From positions 1 through 35,528 of the forward strand of contig DDTL01000048.1 of NCBI GenBank assembly GCA_002344345.1: a DNA stretch of 35,528 nt, given 5' to 3'. Every line of letters starts with the position of its first letter. The first letter of the stretch is position 1. The notes below the pieces were generated by a model. The model ran no database searches. It was not told the origin of the DNA and saw only the letters and a list, made by a program, of their open reading frames with translations. Made by a program: the position numbers and the translations under genes. This DNA comes from Saprospiraceae bacterium UBA2365 (lineage in GTDB: Bacteria; Bacteroidota; Bacteroidia; Chitinophagales; Saprospiraceae). This document shows positions 14,794 to 23,239 of the stretch, piece after piece.

Positions 14794-16260
14794 TCAATAT
14801 GCTTTTGCGAATAAAACCCTTTTGTTGGATGGTTTACCTGAGTAAACACAGTGACCACTTTCTGCTTCGGCATCCAAAGGTATACAGCGTATGGTCGCTT
14901 TTGTCTGGTCCTTGATGGCTTCTTCCGTCTCAATGCTGCCGTCCCAGTGTGCGCTGATGAACCCACCTTTGTTATCGATCACCTCCTTAAAGGTTTCAAA
15001 ATCATCCACGCGGGTTGTCATTTCCTGTCTGTATTTTTTTGCAGTCATCAAAAGATTTCCCTGGATTTGATCCAGCAATTCCGGGATCAGCATATCAGCT
15101 TTATCCAAGATCATATTGAATTTTTCTTTAGTATCCCTGCGTGCAACTTCAATTTCACCTTTTTCCAGATCTCTTGCACCGATTCCTATACGGACAGGAA
15201 CACCCATCATTTCATATTCGGCAAATTTAAATCCGACACGCTGTTTTGGATCATCGTCCACTTTCACCCGGATGCCTTTGGAAGACAAAATGCGTGATAA
15301 TTTGTGTGCCAGTTCCAGGAGTGCTTCTTCAGGCTTGGGGATGGGAACGATCACTACCTGAATAGGCGCCAGTTTCGGCGGCAAAACCAGTCCGTCATCA
15401 TCTGAATGGGTCATGATAAGACCTCCGATAAGCCTGGTTGAGACACCCCAGGAAGTTGCCCAAACAAATTCTTCCTTGTTTTGATCGGTAAGATATTTTA
15501 CATCAAATGCTTTTGCAAAATTTTGACCAAGAAAATGAGAAGTTCCAGCCTGGAGCGCTTTCCCATCTTGCATCAATGCCTCAATAGAATAAGTTTCCAA
15601 AGCACCTGCAAATCGCTCCGATGGAGATTTTACCCCCTTGATAACTGGCATTGCCATCATGGATTCAGCAAAATCAGCATATAAGGAATGGATCTTTTCC
15701 GCTTCCGCTACAGCCTCTTCCCTGGTTGAATGAGCTGTATGGCCTTCCTGCCATAGAAACTCTGAAGTTCTCAAAAATGGTCTGGTTCTCATTTCCCACC
15801 TGACAACGTTGGCCCATTGATTGATCAAAATAGGCAAATCCCTGTATGATTTTATCCAATCTCTGTAACTGTTCCAGATAATGGTTTCAGAAGTCGGGCG
15901 AACGATCAATTCCTCTTCCAGTCTGGCATCGGGGTCAACGATCAGCCCATAACCATCAGGATTTGCCTTCAACCGGTGATGAGTGACAACTGCACATTCT
16001 TTTGCAAAACCCTCGACATGTTCAGCTTCTTTACTCAGAAAACTTTTTGGGATAAATAAAGGGAAATAGGCATTGACATGTCCGGTCTCTTTAAATCTTC
16101 TATCCAGATCCTGCTGTATCATTTCCCAAATAGCATAACCATAAGGTTTGATCACCATGCTACCTCTGACAGCTGAGTTTTCAGCGAGGTTAGCTTTTTT
16201 GACAATATCCAGGTACCATTGAGAATAATTCTCAATTCTGGGAGTAATTTCTTTCGCCAT
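14794..16260 (-). CDS. proS: Prolyl-tRNA synthetase (archaeal/eukaryotic-like type)
   Basis: Charges tRNA-Pro. The 488-residue length without the inserted editing domain of the E. coli enzyme, and the C terminus ending in Tyr (FAKAY), place it in the archaeal/eukaryotic-like class. Class II motifs are visible: motif 1 around AIWEMIQQDLDRRFKETGHVNAYFP, motif 2 RWEMRTRPFLRTSEFLWQEGHTAH, and motif 3 within STRLIGGLIMTHSDDDGLVLPP. An anticodon-binding domain follows (PIQVVIVPIPKPEE onward), then a C-terminal domain. Start ATG at 16260. A promoter candidate lies about 160 nt upstream, so the 5' leader is long; no T-box-like or other riboswitch element was recognised. Confidence 0.97.
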   Translation of the reverse strand: MAKEITPRIENYSQWYLDIVKKANLAENSAVRGSMVIKPYGYAIWEMIQQDLDRRFKETGHVNAYFPLFIPKSFLSKEAEHVEGFAKECAVVTHHRLKANPDGYGLIVDPDARLEEELIVRPTSETIIWNSYRDWIKSYRDLPILINQWANVVRWEMRTRPFLRTSEFLWQEGHTAHSTREEAVAEAEKIHSLYADFAESMMAMPVIKGVKSPSERFAGALETYSIEALMQDGKALQAGTSHFLGQNFAKAFDVKYLTDQNKEEFVWATSWGVSTRLIGGLIMTHSDDDGLVLPPKLAPIQVVIVPIPKPEEALLELAHKLSRILSSKGIRVKVDDDPKQRVGFKFAEYEMMGVPVRIGIGARDLEKGEIEVARRDTKEKFNMILDKADMLIPELLDQIQGNLLMTAKKYRQEMTTRVDDFETFKEVIDNKGGFISAHWDGSIETEEAIKDQTKATIRCIPLDAEAESGHCVYSGKPSNKRVLFAKAY

Positions 16261-16420
16261 ATATATGTGATTGTTAAATAAAACCTAAATATAATTTTTA
16301 TCAGAACTTTTTATTCCAAATACCGTGTTTAAGGTATAAAATGATTGCTGAAAAGTCAGATTATTGTAGTTTAACATATTTTAAGTGCACTTTAATATTC
16401 CCTTAACAGGGAAATTGGCG

Positions 16421-16452
16421 CAAAAGTAATAAATTGCACTCTGAAGTTACAA
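16421..16452 (-). promoter_or_regulatory. Candidate proS-smpB promoter
   Basis: The minus-strand TACTTTTG (complement of 16421-16428) matches TAnnTTTG, and a TTG (complement of 16450-16452) lies 21 nt upstream, good Bacteroidota spacing. A small hairpin (16398-16413, TTCCC/GGGAA) lies just downstream in the leader. Confidence 0.5.
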
Positions 16453-16487
16453 GGGACTTTAATTAAATACAAAAAAAATCGTGAATT

Positions 16488-18026
16488 ATGAAAAATAGAT
16501 TTTATTTCGGTTGGTTGCTCACTGCATTAAGCATGTGCTTTAGTATTGCAGGATTTGCGCAATTTGATGACTTGTACTATAATCCGGACAAGGATCAGCC
16601 TTACCACAGTACTGATTATAATTCATCTAATCCAGACAATTATGATTATGAGGATGAATATGGTTATGATGATGAAGAGTATGGTTATTATGATGATTAT
16701 GATTATTATTATACATCAAGGATAAGACGATTCCATAATTCGGGTTATATGTTTGATTTTTATGATCCTTATTACACGGAAATGTATTACTATGATCCGT
16801 TTTACTACGGGAGTTATTATACGCCTGGTGTAAGTATATATCTGTCTTTCGGTAATCCTTACAGACCATGGAGATATTACCATAGACACAGATATTATTT
16901 TAACAACTATTATTCATACAATTATTATAATTCATGGTGTGATCCATGGTCTTATAATTCCTGGTATGATCCGTGGTATGGAGGTCATAATTATTATTAT
17001 TCATCATGGAACCATTATAGCTATTTCAACAATTATTATGGAGGCTATTATGGAGGTTACTATGGACATCCATACGGATATGGTGGCTACGGCTATAACA
17101 ATTATTACAACAATCCATGGTATTATGGAGGAAAGAATAAAGATCGCGACGGTAAGCATTTCGGCTCAAGATATGGTGGATCTACAGTTTCTTCCAATAG
17201 AGGAGGTGGCAGAGACGGAGGATTGATCGATAATCCTGGCAGGAATGCAGATGCCGGTGAAAAACGTCTGGAAACTCCTACCTCTCCCAGGAATTCAGGT
17301 GGAATGGATGCAGGACGAAATGCAGGTGATTTTAAAGGAGATCGTGAACTGAATCCAGACAGAGGCAATAGCAAACCTATTATCAGGGGTCAGGAAGAGG
17401 ATGCTAAAAGAGGTGGCAACACTGCTCCGGGTACCAATGCAGGACCAAAAAATGAGGATACAAGGACAAAAATTACCAGGGAAACTGACAACTGGAAACC
17501 TTTCGGAAGTCCGGGTACAAGGAATAATCCTGGTGTTAACGAAGGTAGCAGAAGTGGAACTACCCGTCCTTCCGAAGGGATAAGGACTGAGGAGCCAACA
17601 AGATATAGAGATACAGGAAGAACTACCGAAAACAATGGGAATGATGCATCAAGAGGCTCATACAACCCTTCAGGCAGGGAAAGAACGCCCGCTGTCAACA
17701 ATCAGCCAACTGAATCCAGAAGATCTTCTGAAAACAGGAGCTATTCTCCTTCATCAGGTTCAGGTAGCGGAAGGGGATCAGGCAACAGCAGTGCTTCGCC
17801 TTCTTCAGGCAGATCTTCTGAAAGCAGGAATTATTCTGCACCTTCAAGGTCTTCTGAAAGCAGAAGTTACTCCTCTCCATCATCTGGTTCTTCCAGCTCA
17901 AGAGGTTCTTCATCTGCGTCCTCAGGGTCATCATCCAGATCTTCTTCTTCCGGATCATCCTCTTCAGGATCCAGTTCAAGAGGAAGTTCTTCTTCCTCAG
18001 GATCATCAAGGAGTTCAGGCAGGTAA
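16488..18026 (+). CDS. Secreted Tyr-rich / Ser-Gly-Arg-rich low-complexity protein
   Basis: I recognise no enzyme family. Residues 1-25 are a signal peptide ending SIAGFAQ. Residues ~26-75 are acidic and Tyr-rich (DYEDEYGYDDEEYGYYDDYD). Residues ~75-215 are dense in Tyr, Asn, Gly and Trp (NNYYGGYYGGYYGHPYGYGG). Residues ~215-400 are a Gly/Arg/Asn/Asp-rich linker, and ~400-512 are almost pure Ser/Arg/Gly (SSSSGSSSSGSSSRGSSS). The composition suggests an intrinsically disordered, possibly self-associating surface or matrix protein; aromatic-rich repeats of this sort are known in adhesive and amyloid-like proteins, but that function is inference. No T9SS or lipoprotein signal is seen. An intrinsic terminator follows at 18036-18070. 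Antisense and other-frame open frames across it reflect the repetitive codons. Confidence 0.85.
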   Translation: MKNRFYFGWLLTALSMCFSIAGFAQFDDLYYNPDKDQPYHSTDYNSSNPDNYDYEDEYGYDDEEYGYYDDYDYYYTSRIRRFHNSGYMFDFYDPYYTEMYYYDPFYYGSYYTPGVSIYLSFGNPYRPWRYYHRHRYYFNNYYSYNYYNSWCDPWSYNSWYDPWYGGHNYYYSSWNHYSYFNNYYGGYYGGYYGHPYGYGGYGYNNYYNNPWYYGGKNKDRDGKHFGSRYGGSTVSSNRGGGRDGGLIDNPGRNADAGEKRLETPTSPRNSGGMDAGRNAGDFKGDRELNPDRGNSKPIIRGQEEDAKRGGNTAPGTNAGPKNEDTRTKITRETDNWKPFGSPGTRNNPGVNEGSRSGTTRPSEGIRTEEPTRYRDTGRTTENNGNDASRGSYNPSGRERTPAVNNQPTESRRSSENRSYSPSSGSGSGRGSGNSSASPSSGRSSESRNYSAPSRSSESRSYSSPSSGSSSSRGSSSASSGSSSRSSSSGSSSSGSSSRGSSSSSGSSRSSGR

Positions 18027-18035
18027 ATATTTAAA

Positions 18036-18070
18036 TAGCAGGGAGTTAATTAAGCTTCCTGCTATTTTTT
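18036..18070 (+). terminator. Intrinsic terminator of the Tyr-rich gene
   Basis: TAGCAGGGAG (18036-18045) pairs with CTTCCTGCTA (18055-18064) with one G-U, followed by TTTTTT (18065-18070). Confidence 0.85.
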
Positions 18071-18318
18071 GATCTTGAAGTTTGATTACATTTTTGTAAT
18101 TTGCCTTGCTCAATAGAATTTTTATCTGAAATTAGGCAAGTAATAAACTTGAAGACCTTATTAATTTCATTTTAAGCATTAATTCTTTATTATATATTGA
18201 AAAAGAACGAGGAGAATCATCATTTGAATAATATCTATTTGATGAATAGCTCTTGCCAGGGTTCGATTTGCATATTAAACAAGGTCACTTGTCATGGCCA
18301 AAAAAAAAAAATACACAG

Positions 18319-19818
18319 ATGAAATACTTCATTACTATTCTACTAGCATTATCTATTTTCAGCCAGGGATTTGCTCAATCCTTGCAGGATGCCATCAGGC
18401 TGTCCGGTTCTAGTTTCTACTCTTCAGCCAGGTCTTCGGGCGTTGGTGGCGCCTTTGGTGCAATGGGCGCAGATTTTGGTTCCATATCTTACAATCCGGC
18501 TGCAACAGGTGCATACTGGGGAGGAGAGTTTTCGGTGGGAGTATCGCTGAATTCTTCCCTGACACAGGCCAGGCTGGATGGGAATGGAACAGATATGTTT
18601 GATAAGTACTCAAAAAGAAAATTCAAATTCGACCAGATAGGTTACATCATAAATACACAACCAATTGGTTCAGATTGGAAATCCGCTTCGTTTGGTTTTG
18701 GGATGAACCGCATTGCTAATTTCGACCAAAAAATGTATTACGAGGGTAATACAAAAGGAAGTTTTACAGACAGATTCCTCGAAAGAAGCCATGGTAAAGA
18801 ATTGAGTGAGTTGGATGACTTTGAAGGTGGCCTGGCTTACGATGTAGGTGCGATTTACGGGCCAGATAATAATCTGTACTATGCTTCTGATTATCAGAAA
18901 TTTGGCCCAAATAACCTGCTTCATAAATCTCAATCGATCGATTTGAGAGGAGGTATTAATGAAATGCTGTTTTCTTATGGTGCAAATTATAATGACGTGT
19001 TTTTATTTGGGCTGAATGTTGGCATCCCATTTGTCAATTACTCCGAAACCAAATCCTATACAGAAGAAGCTTTGGATGTTTCCAGTGTATTAAAAAAGCT
19101 TAATTACGATGAATATTTACAGACGTCCGGAGTCGGTATCAATTTCAAAGGAGGTATGATTCTGAAAATGTCAAAGTATTTTCGTTTGGGAGCTTCTTTT
19201 CATAGTCCTACTTATTATAGCCTGGAAGATGACTATAGTACAAATATGATGTATGCTTACGATGAGGGGGATGGTTTGAAATCCGGTGAAAAGGAATCAC
19301 CTGGAGCATATTTTAAATATAAATTCAGTTCACCCTGGCGATATACCGGTAGTTTGGGTGCAATCTATAAATTAGGGGATCTGAACGGGTTCATCGATTT
19401 TGATGTAGAGTATGCTGATTTTAGTACAGGGAAATTTGATTTTACAGCATACAGCTCAGATGAGGGCGATGCACTTAATCAACAGGAACAAAATGAAAGG
19501 ATCAGGGAAGAATTGAAAGCCTCCCTTACATACAGAATGGGCGCGGAATTAGCCTATAAAAAGCTGAGGATGAGAGGTGGTATTGCTTTACCCGATACGC
19601 CTTTTGAAAAAGATGATTTGTCGGATGTTATACCAACTTATACTCTTGGAGCCGGGATAAGAGGTGATAAAGTGTTCATAGATTTTGCCTTTATCAGAGA
19701 AGGTACGAGATATGGATACTCTCCTTATATATTGATTGACGAAACTTTGATCCAACCTTTCGTGGATGTTGAAAAATTCACTTCAAAGTGGCTGGTTACT
19801 TTTGGGACAAGATTCTAA
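18319..19818 (+). CDS. OmpP1/FadL-type outer membrane transport protein
   Basis: A predicted outer membrane beta-barrel of the FadL/TodX family, which carries hydrophobic substrates such as fatty acids across the outer membrane. The signal peptide is MKYFITILLALSIFSQGFAQ. The mature N terminus shows the family-like SSGVGGAFGAMGADFGSISYNPAATG. The rest is rich in alternating aromatic strands, and the protein ends in LVTFGTRF, with the terminal Phe typical of BAM substrates. The ATG at 18319 is preferred because it starts the signal peptide; an in-frame ORF extension to 18253 adds 22 unlikely residues. A 12-base A-run just before the start may affect expression. It lies downstream of the Tyr-rich gene but beyond its terminator. 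Substrate unknown. Confidence 0.85.
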   Translation: MKYFITILLALSIFSQGFAQSLQDAIRLSGSSFYSSARSSGVGGAFGAMGADFGSISYNPAATGAYWGGEFSVGVSLNSSLTQARLDGNGTDMFDKYSKRKFKFDQIGYIINTQPIGSDWKSASFGFGMNRIANFDQKMYYEGNTKGSFTDRFLERSHGKELSELDDFEGGLAYDVGAIYGPDNNLYYASDYQKFGPNNLLHKSQSIDLRGGINEMLFSYGANYNDVFLFGLNVGIPFVNYSETKSYTEEALDVSSVLKKLNYDEYLQTSGVGINFKGGMILKMSKYFRLGASFHSPTYYSLEDDYSTNMMYAYDEGDGLKSGEKESPGAYFKYKFSSPWRYTGSLGAIYKLGDLNGFIDFDVEYADFSTGKFDFTAYSSDEGDALNQQEQNERIREELKASLTYRMGAELAYKKLRMRGGIALPDTPFEKDDLSDVIPTYTLGAGIRGDKVFIDFAFIREGTRYGYSPYILIDETLIQPFVDVEKFTSKWLVTFGTRF

Positions 19819-19994
19819 TTAGAAATAGTTTAGGAATTGTATAGAAATAAGAAATGCGGAATGGGCGAAGTAATTTTGTTCTTTTTAAAGGTGTGAATAA
19901 GGCGAATAGTCTTAGCCATTAAACCATTTCACAACGTAGAAAAAGGGCAAAAGATCAAGTCAAAATAAATAGGTTATTTCTTATAATTCCTGGG

Positions 19995-22523
19995 TTAAAA
20001 GTCAATTTTAAATTTCAGGTTGATCCGTCTTGAGGTCAACCTGTTTTTTATGGCAAAATTATAATTATTATAGGTTTTTATCCAGCTTACGGAAGCAACG
20101 TTGCTCACTGCCATCAGGTTGTATACTTCCAGACTGACCCAGGTGTTTTGTGTAAAACGTAAAGGATGAAGAGGCTTGTTTTTTTTCATTTCTATATTCC
20201 AGAGTAAATATGAGAATCCGAGATCAATACGATGATAAGGCGGATATCTGAAGGCATTTCTGTAAATTTCATTATTACCTTTTTGTCCATAGGGCAACCC
20301 CGTTCCGAGGTTCAAATTGACGTGAACCTTAAAATGCTCATTTTTAGGTAGATAATCTTGGAAAAACATGGAAAGGGCTACCAATTGGTCAGTGGCGCGC
20401 GGAACATCTTCCACATCTTTTCCTTCATTTTCCTCCCAGATTTTATGTTGAATGCCAAGCAATGATTCTCTGGTCCGTAAAAATGACAAATTGATCCATG
20501 ATTCTGCACCTTTAACAAATTCTCCATTCAGTCTGAAGTCCATCCCAGCCACATACCCTTCAGCATCGTTATATCCTGAATAAACAAGATGGACATTATC
20601 CTGTTCATAAGAGATCAGGTCTGAAAGTGATTTGTAGTAGAATTCACTGATAAACCTCATTTTTGAATTGCTAAAGTTGACCCAGGTAAAATCATAGCTC
20701 ATACCGGCTACGATCTGGATGGATTTTTGTGATTTTAACTCAAAATTCAGATTGCCGTCGGCAATTCTCCTTTCTTTATAAAATGGTGGTTGATAGTATA
20801 TGCCGCCTGCCAGTTTAAATGAAATATCTTTTTTGATATTTAATGGCTTAAATGAAAATTGAGCTCTGGGACTATATAAGAATTCCTCGTTGATATCATT
20901 GTACCTTACCCTGATTCCACCCGTAAACTTCATCTCCATTACACCTCGTTGATAATATGAATATGTATCCTGGATAAATAAACTCAGGTTATTTTGTATG
21001 AACTGATTTTGAGATTTCAAAACATAATTGACACTTACTTCATCATCAAGATAAGGGAGTGAATAATCCGCAGAATCCAGTTTTTCCCAATCATTAATCC
21101 GGTCATAAAAGAATTCATTCTGGAAAACGATTCCACCTTGTAGAAAATGAGACGTTTCTTTCAAACCATCAGTTAGAATGCCTGGCAATTCTATACCAGC
21201 CAGTAGTTTGATGTTATTGATATTTGAATGTAGAAAATTTCTCGTATATCTGTGTTGTTTGCCCAATCCGATGACTGCAATTTCGGTTTCAGAAGCTTCT
21301 TTGGTCAGGTCAAATTCCACTTCGCTCAATCTATAAGTTCCAATGATATCCAATTGAACATTTTCCTGGCTGATATAGGAAGAACCCAACAGTTTCATGT
21401 AAGTTGGCCGGCTGCTTTTGGAAGGAAGGAATGTCAAAGACAAGCCGGTCATGCCATTGATAAACTCATCTCTTTCCTTACCTTCAAAAACACTGGTGAA
21501 TTTGTATGATTGATTGAAAGTTCCCTGAGCGCTTGTTTGCTCTTCTGGTATCAATTTATAAATACTTTGGTTAAAATTACTGATCCAGCCAATTTGCCAT
21601 TCTCTTGAAATATCATAAGTAATATAGCTTTGGATATCAACAAAATTAGGGGTATATTCTCCTTTGACATCCAGTGAATTAAGTAAATACTGGGTTGTTT
21701 TATATCTGGCTCCGAACAGGTATCTCAATTGATTGAACTTGTTTTTGGTCAATTGTTTGCTCCCTTCCAAATGACCTGATGCACCGAGTAAACTGAAACT
21801 GACCGAAGATTGAAGGCTGTCTGGCCTTTTATAGCTCACATCCAACACTGAAGACATTTTATCACCATATTTGGATTCAAAACCTCCCGAAGAAAAAGTC
21901 AGATTTTTTAACAGATCAATATTCGGGAAACTCAATCCTTCTTGTTGGCCGGTTTTTACCAATTGTGGTCTGAAAATCTCAAAATCATTGACATAAACCA
22001 GGTTTTCATCGTAATTTCCACCACGGACATTGTATTGAGATGACAGTTCGCCGCCTGCACCCACTGAAGTGCCCAGAGCAATATTGGGCAAAATACTTTC
22101 AAAATTTCCTGATGAACTAGGTATCAGCCTGAGTGTGGCAACGTCCTCCCTAACCATACCCACATCTTCAATTTTGCTTTCACGAATGAGTATCTGAAAA
22201 TTGTCTTTTTCATCCGGGGCCAGCAAAATATTTATCTGGTGCTGTTCTCCGACTTTTATATTCTTTACAAAGTAATTGGTTTTCTGGTATCCCAGCCTTG
22301 ACACTACCAGGCTGAATTCTTTCCCTGCAGGAACCTCAAATAAATAGAAACCTTTTTCATCGGACTCTGTTGAAAAGGTTGTTCCTTCAATAAAAATGGT
22401 TGCATAGTCAACTGGCAACTTTGTATTCAAATCTGTGATTACTCCAAATAATTTGCCATTTTGTGCTATGGCGTTTGATGTAAAAAATACAAAAAAAAGT
22501 GCCGGAAATAGAATTACTCTCAT
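19995..22523 (-). CDS. TonB-dependent receptor with carboxypeptidase-like N-terminal domain
   Basis: An outer membrane active transporter. After a signal peptide (MRVILFPALFFVFFTSNAIAQ) comes a carboxypeptidase regulatory-like domain (GKLFGVITDLNTKLPVDYATIFIEG...GFYLFEVPAG...VVSRLGYQ), then the plug (VREDVATLRLIPSSSGNFESILPNIALGTSVG and YNVRGGNYDENLVYVNDFE), then a large barrel ending in INLKFKIDF. The first ATG of the frame is at 22550; 22523 is chosen because it begins the signal peptide, and 22529 is nearly as good. No SusD-like gene is adjacent, so it is not a SusC/SusD glycan pair. The ligand is unknown. It is convergent with the OmpP1/FadL gene. Confidence 0.9.
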   Translation of the reverse strand: MRVILFPALFFVFFTSNAIAQNGKLFGVITDLNTKLPVDYATIFIEGTTFSTESDEKGFYLFEVPAGKEFSLVVSRLGYQKTNYFVKNIKVGEQHQINILLAPDEKDNFQILIRESKIEDVGMVREDVATLRLIPSSSGNFESILPNIALGTSVGAGGELSSQYNVRGGNYDENLVYVNDFEIFRPQLVKTGQQEGLSFPNIDLLKNLTFSSGGFESKYGDKMSSVLDVSYKRPDSLQSSVSFSLLGASGHLEGSKQLTKNKFNQLRYLFGARYKTTQYLLNSLDVKGEYTPNFVDIQSYITYDISREWQIGWISNFNQSIYKLIPEEQTSAQGTFNQSYKFTSVFEGKERDEFINGMTGLSLTFLPSKSSRPTYMKLLGSSYISQENVQLDIIGTYRLSEVEFDLTKEASETEIAVIGLGKQHRYTRNFLHSNINNIKLLAGIELPGILTDGLKETSHFLQGGIVFQNEFFYDRINDWEKLDSADYSLPYLDDEVSVNYVLKSQNQFIQNNLSLFIQDTYSYYQRGVMEMKFTGGIRVRYNDINEEFLYSPRAQFSFKPLNIKKDISFKLAGGIYYQPPFYKERRIADGNLNFELKSQKSIQIVAGMSYDFTWVNFSNSKMRFISEFYYKSLSDLISYEQDNVHLVYSGYNDAEGYVAGMDFRLNGEFVKGAESWINLSFLRTRESLLGIQHKIWEENEGKDVEDVPRATDQLVALSMFFQDYLPKNEHFKVHVNLNLGTGLPYGQKGNNEIYRNAFRYPPYHRIDLGFSYLLWNIEMKKNKPLHPLRFTQNTWVSLEVYNLMAVSNVASVSWIKTYNNYNFAIKNRLTSRRINLKFKIDF

Positions 22524-22740
22524 GAACATTTTTTGAACCAATATTAACACAAACGGTAAAATTAATGTTCTATTGCGAATTTAGCGAATTGACTATGCAA
22601 TATCCTGTTATGCTTTAAATTTTTTCAGCAATATCTTGTTTTGTCAACATAAAAGTTTACACAATCCCTTTTTGTAATACCTGGAAGGCTGGTCTAAAAA
22701 GTATTTATAATTTGTGTATTCATAAAATCCGAAGAATAAA

Positions 22741-23148
22741 TCAACTGATGATTTTCCACGTATGGTCTGCCAATAAACTTACGGTACATAAATGCACGAG
22801 GTTAAATCTTACAGACCATTCTGAAGGTGCTATCATGGATAGAAATTCGCTTTCATCTTCTCTTCGGTATAAATAGTAAGTATTCCCAATAACTGGTATA
22901 AAACCACAATCTGCTTTATAAATTTTCTCGGAGAATTCAATCCTTTCCTGAATTTTCCTGGCCTGATCAATCAAAAAATCAATTTGCTTTCGGATTTGAC
23001 CGAGGCTATTTTCTGATTGTTCATACATGGCACGCATTCCCAGGCCACGTGTTTTCCCCTGATCAATAGGCTTTACAATGGCAGAACCTACATGCCTGGC
23101 ATAAGGCATCAAACTGGATAAAAATTCATCTTTTTCGATTTTTTCCAT
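22741..23148 (-). CDS. DUF2452 domain-containing protein
   Basis: A soluble protein of about 135 residues matching the DUF2452 pattern: VKPIDQGKTRGLGMRAMYEQSENSLGQIRKQI, then AR.IQERIEFSEKIY, GFIPVIGNTYYLY, and a C-terminal LADHTWKI. The function of this family is unknown, and it is mostly found in Bacteroidota. The central part is probably a coiled helix. The ATG at 23148 is preferred over one at 23157, three codons earlier. It lies between the giant T9SS protein (82 bp upstream, same strand) and the TonB receptor; the linkage is unexplained. Confidence 0.8.
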   Translation of the reverse strand: MEKIEKDEFLSSLMPYARHVGSAIVKPIDQGKTRGLGMRAMYEQSENSLGQIRKQIDFLIDQARKIQERIEFSEKIYKADCGFIPVIGNTYYLYRREDESEFLSMIAPSEWSVRFNLVHLCTVSLLADHTWKIIS

Positions 23149-23239
23149 CAGGTACACATTTGATTTCAGACTTCAGATCAAAAAATATCTATTGACCAGA
23201 TTTAAAGATCAAAAATCAATTTAAATCACCTTTGTCCAG

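Noticed and set aside
16627..18009. Several long open frames on both strands inside the Tyr/Ser-rich gene
   Set aside because: They are low-complexity shadows of repetitive codons, with no signal peptide or domain logic, while the plus frame from 16488 has a clean signal peptide and terminator.
19995..22523. SusC-type receptor of a glycan utilisation locus
   Set aside because: No SusD-like gene is adjacent, and the plug lacks clear SusC features; it is better described as a general TonB-dependent receptor.
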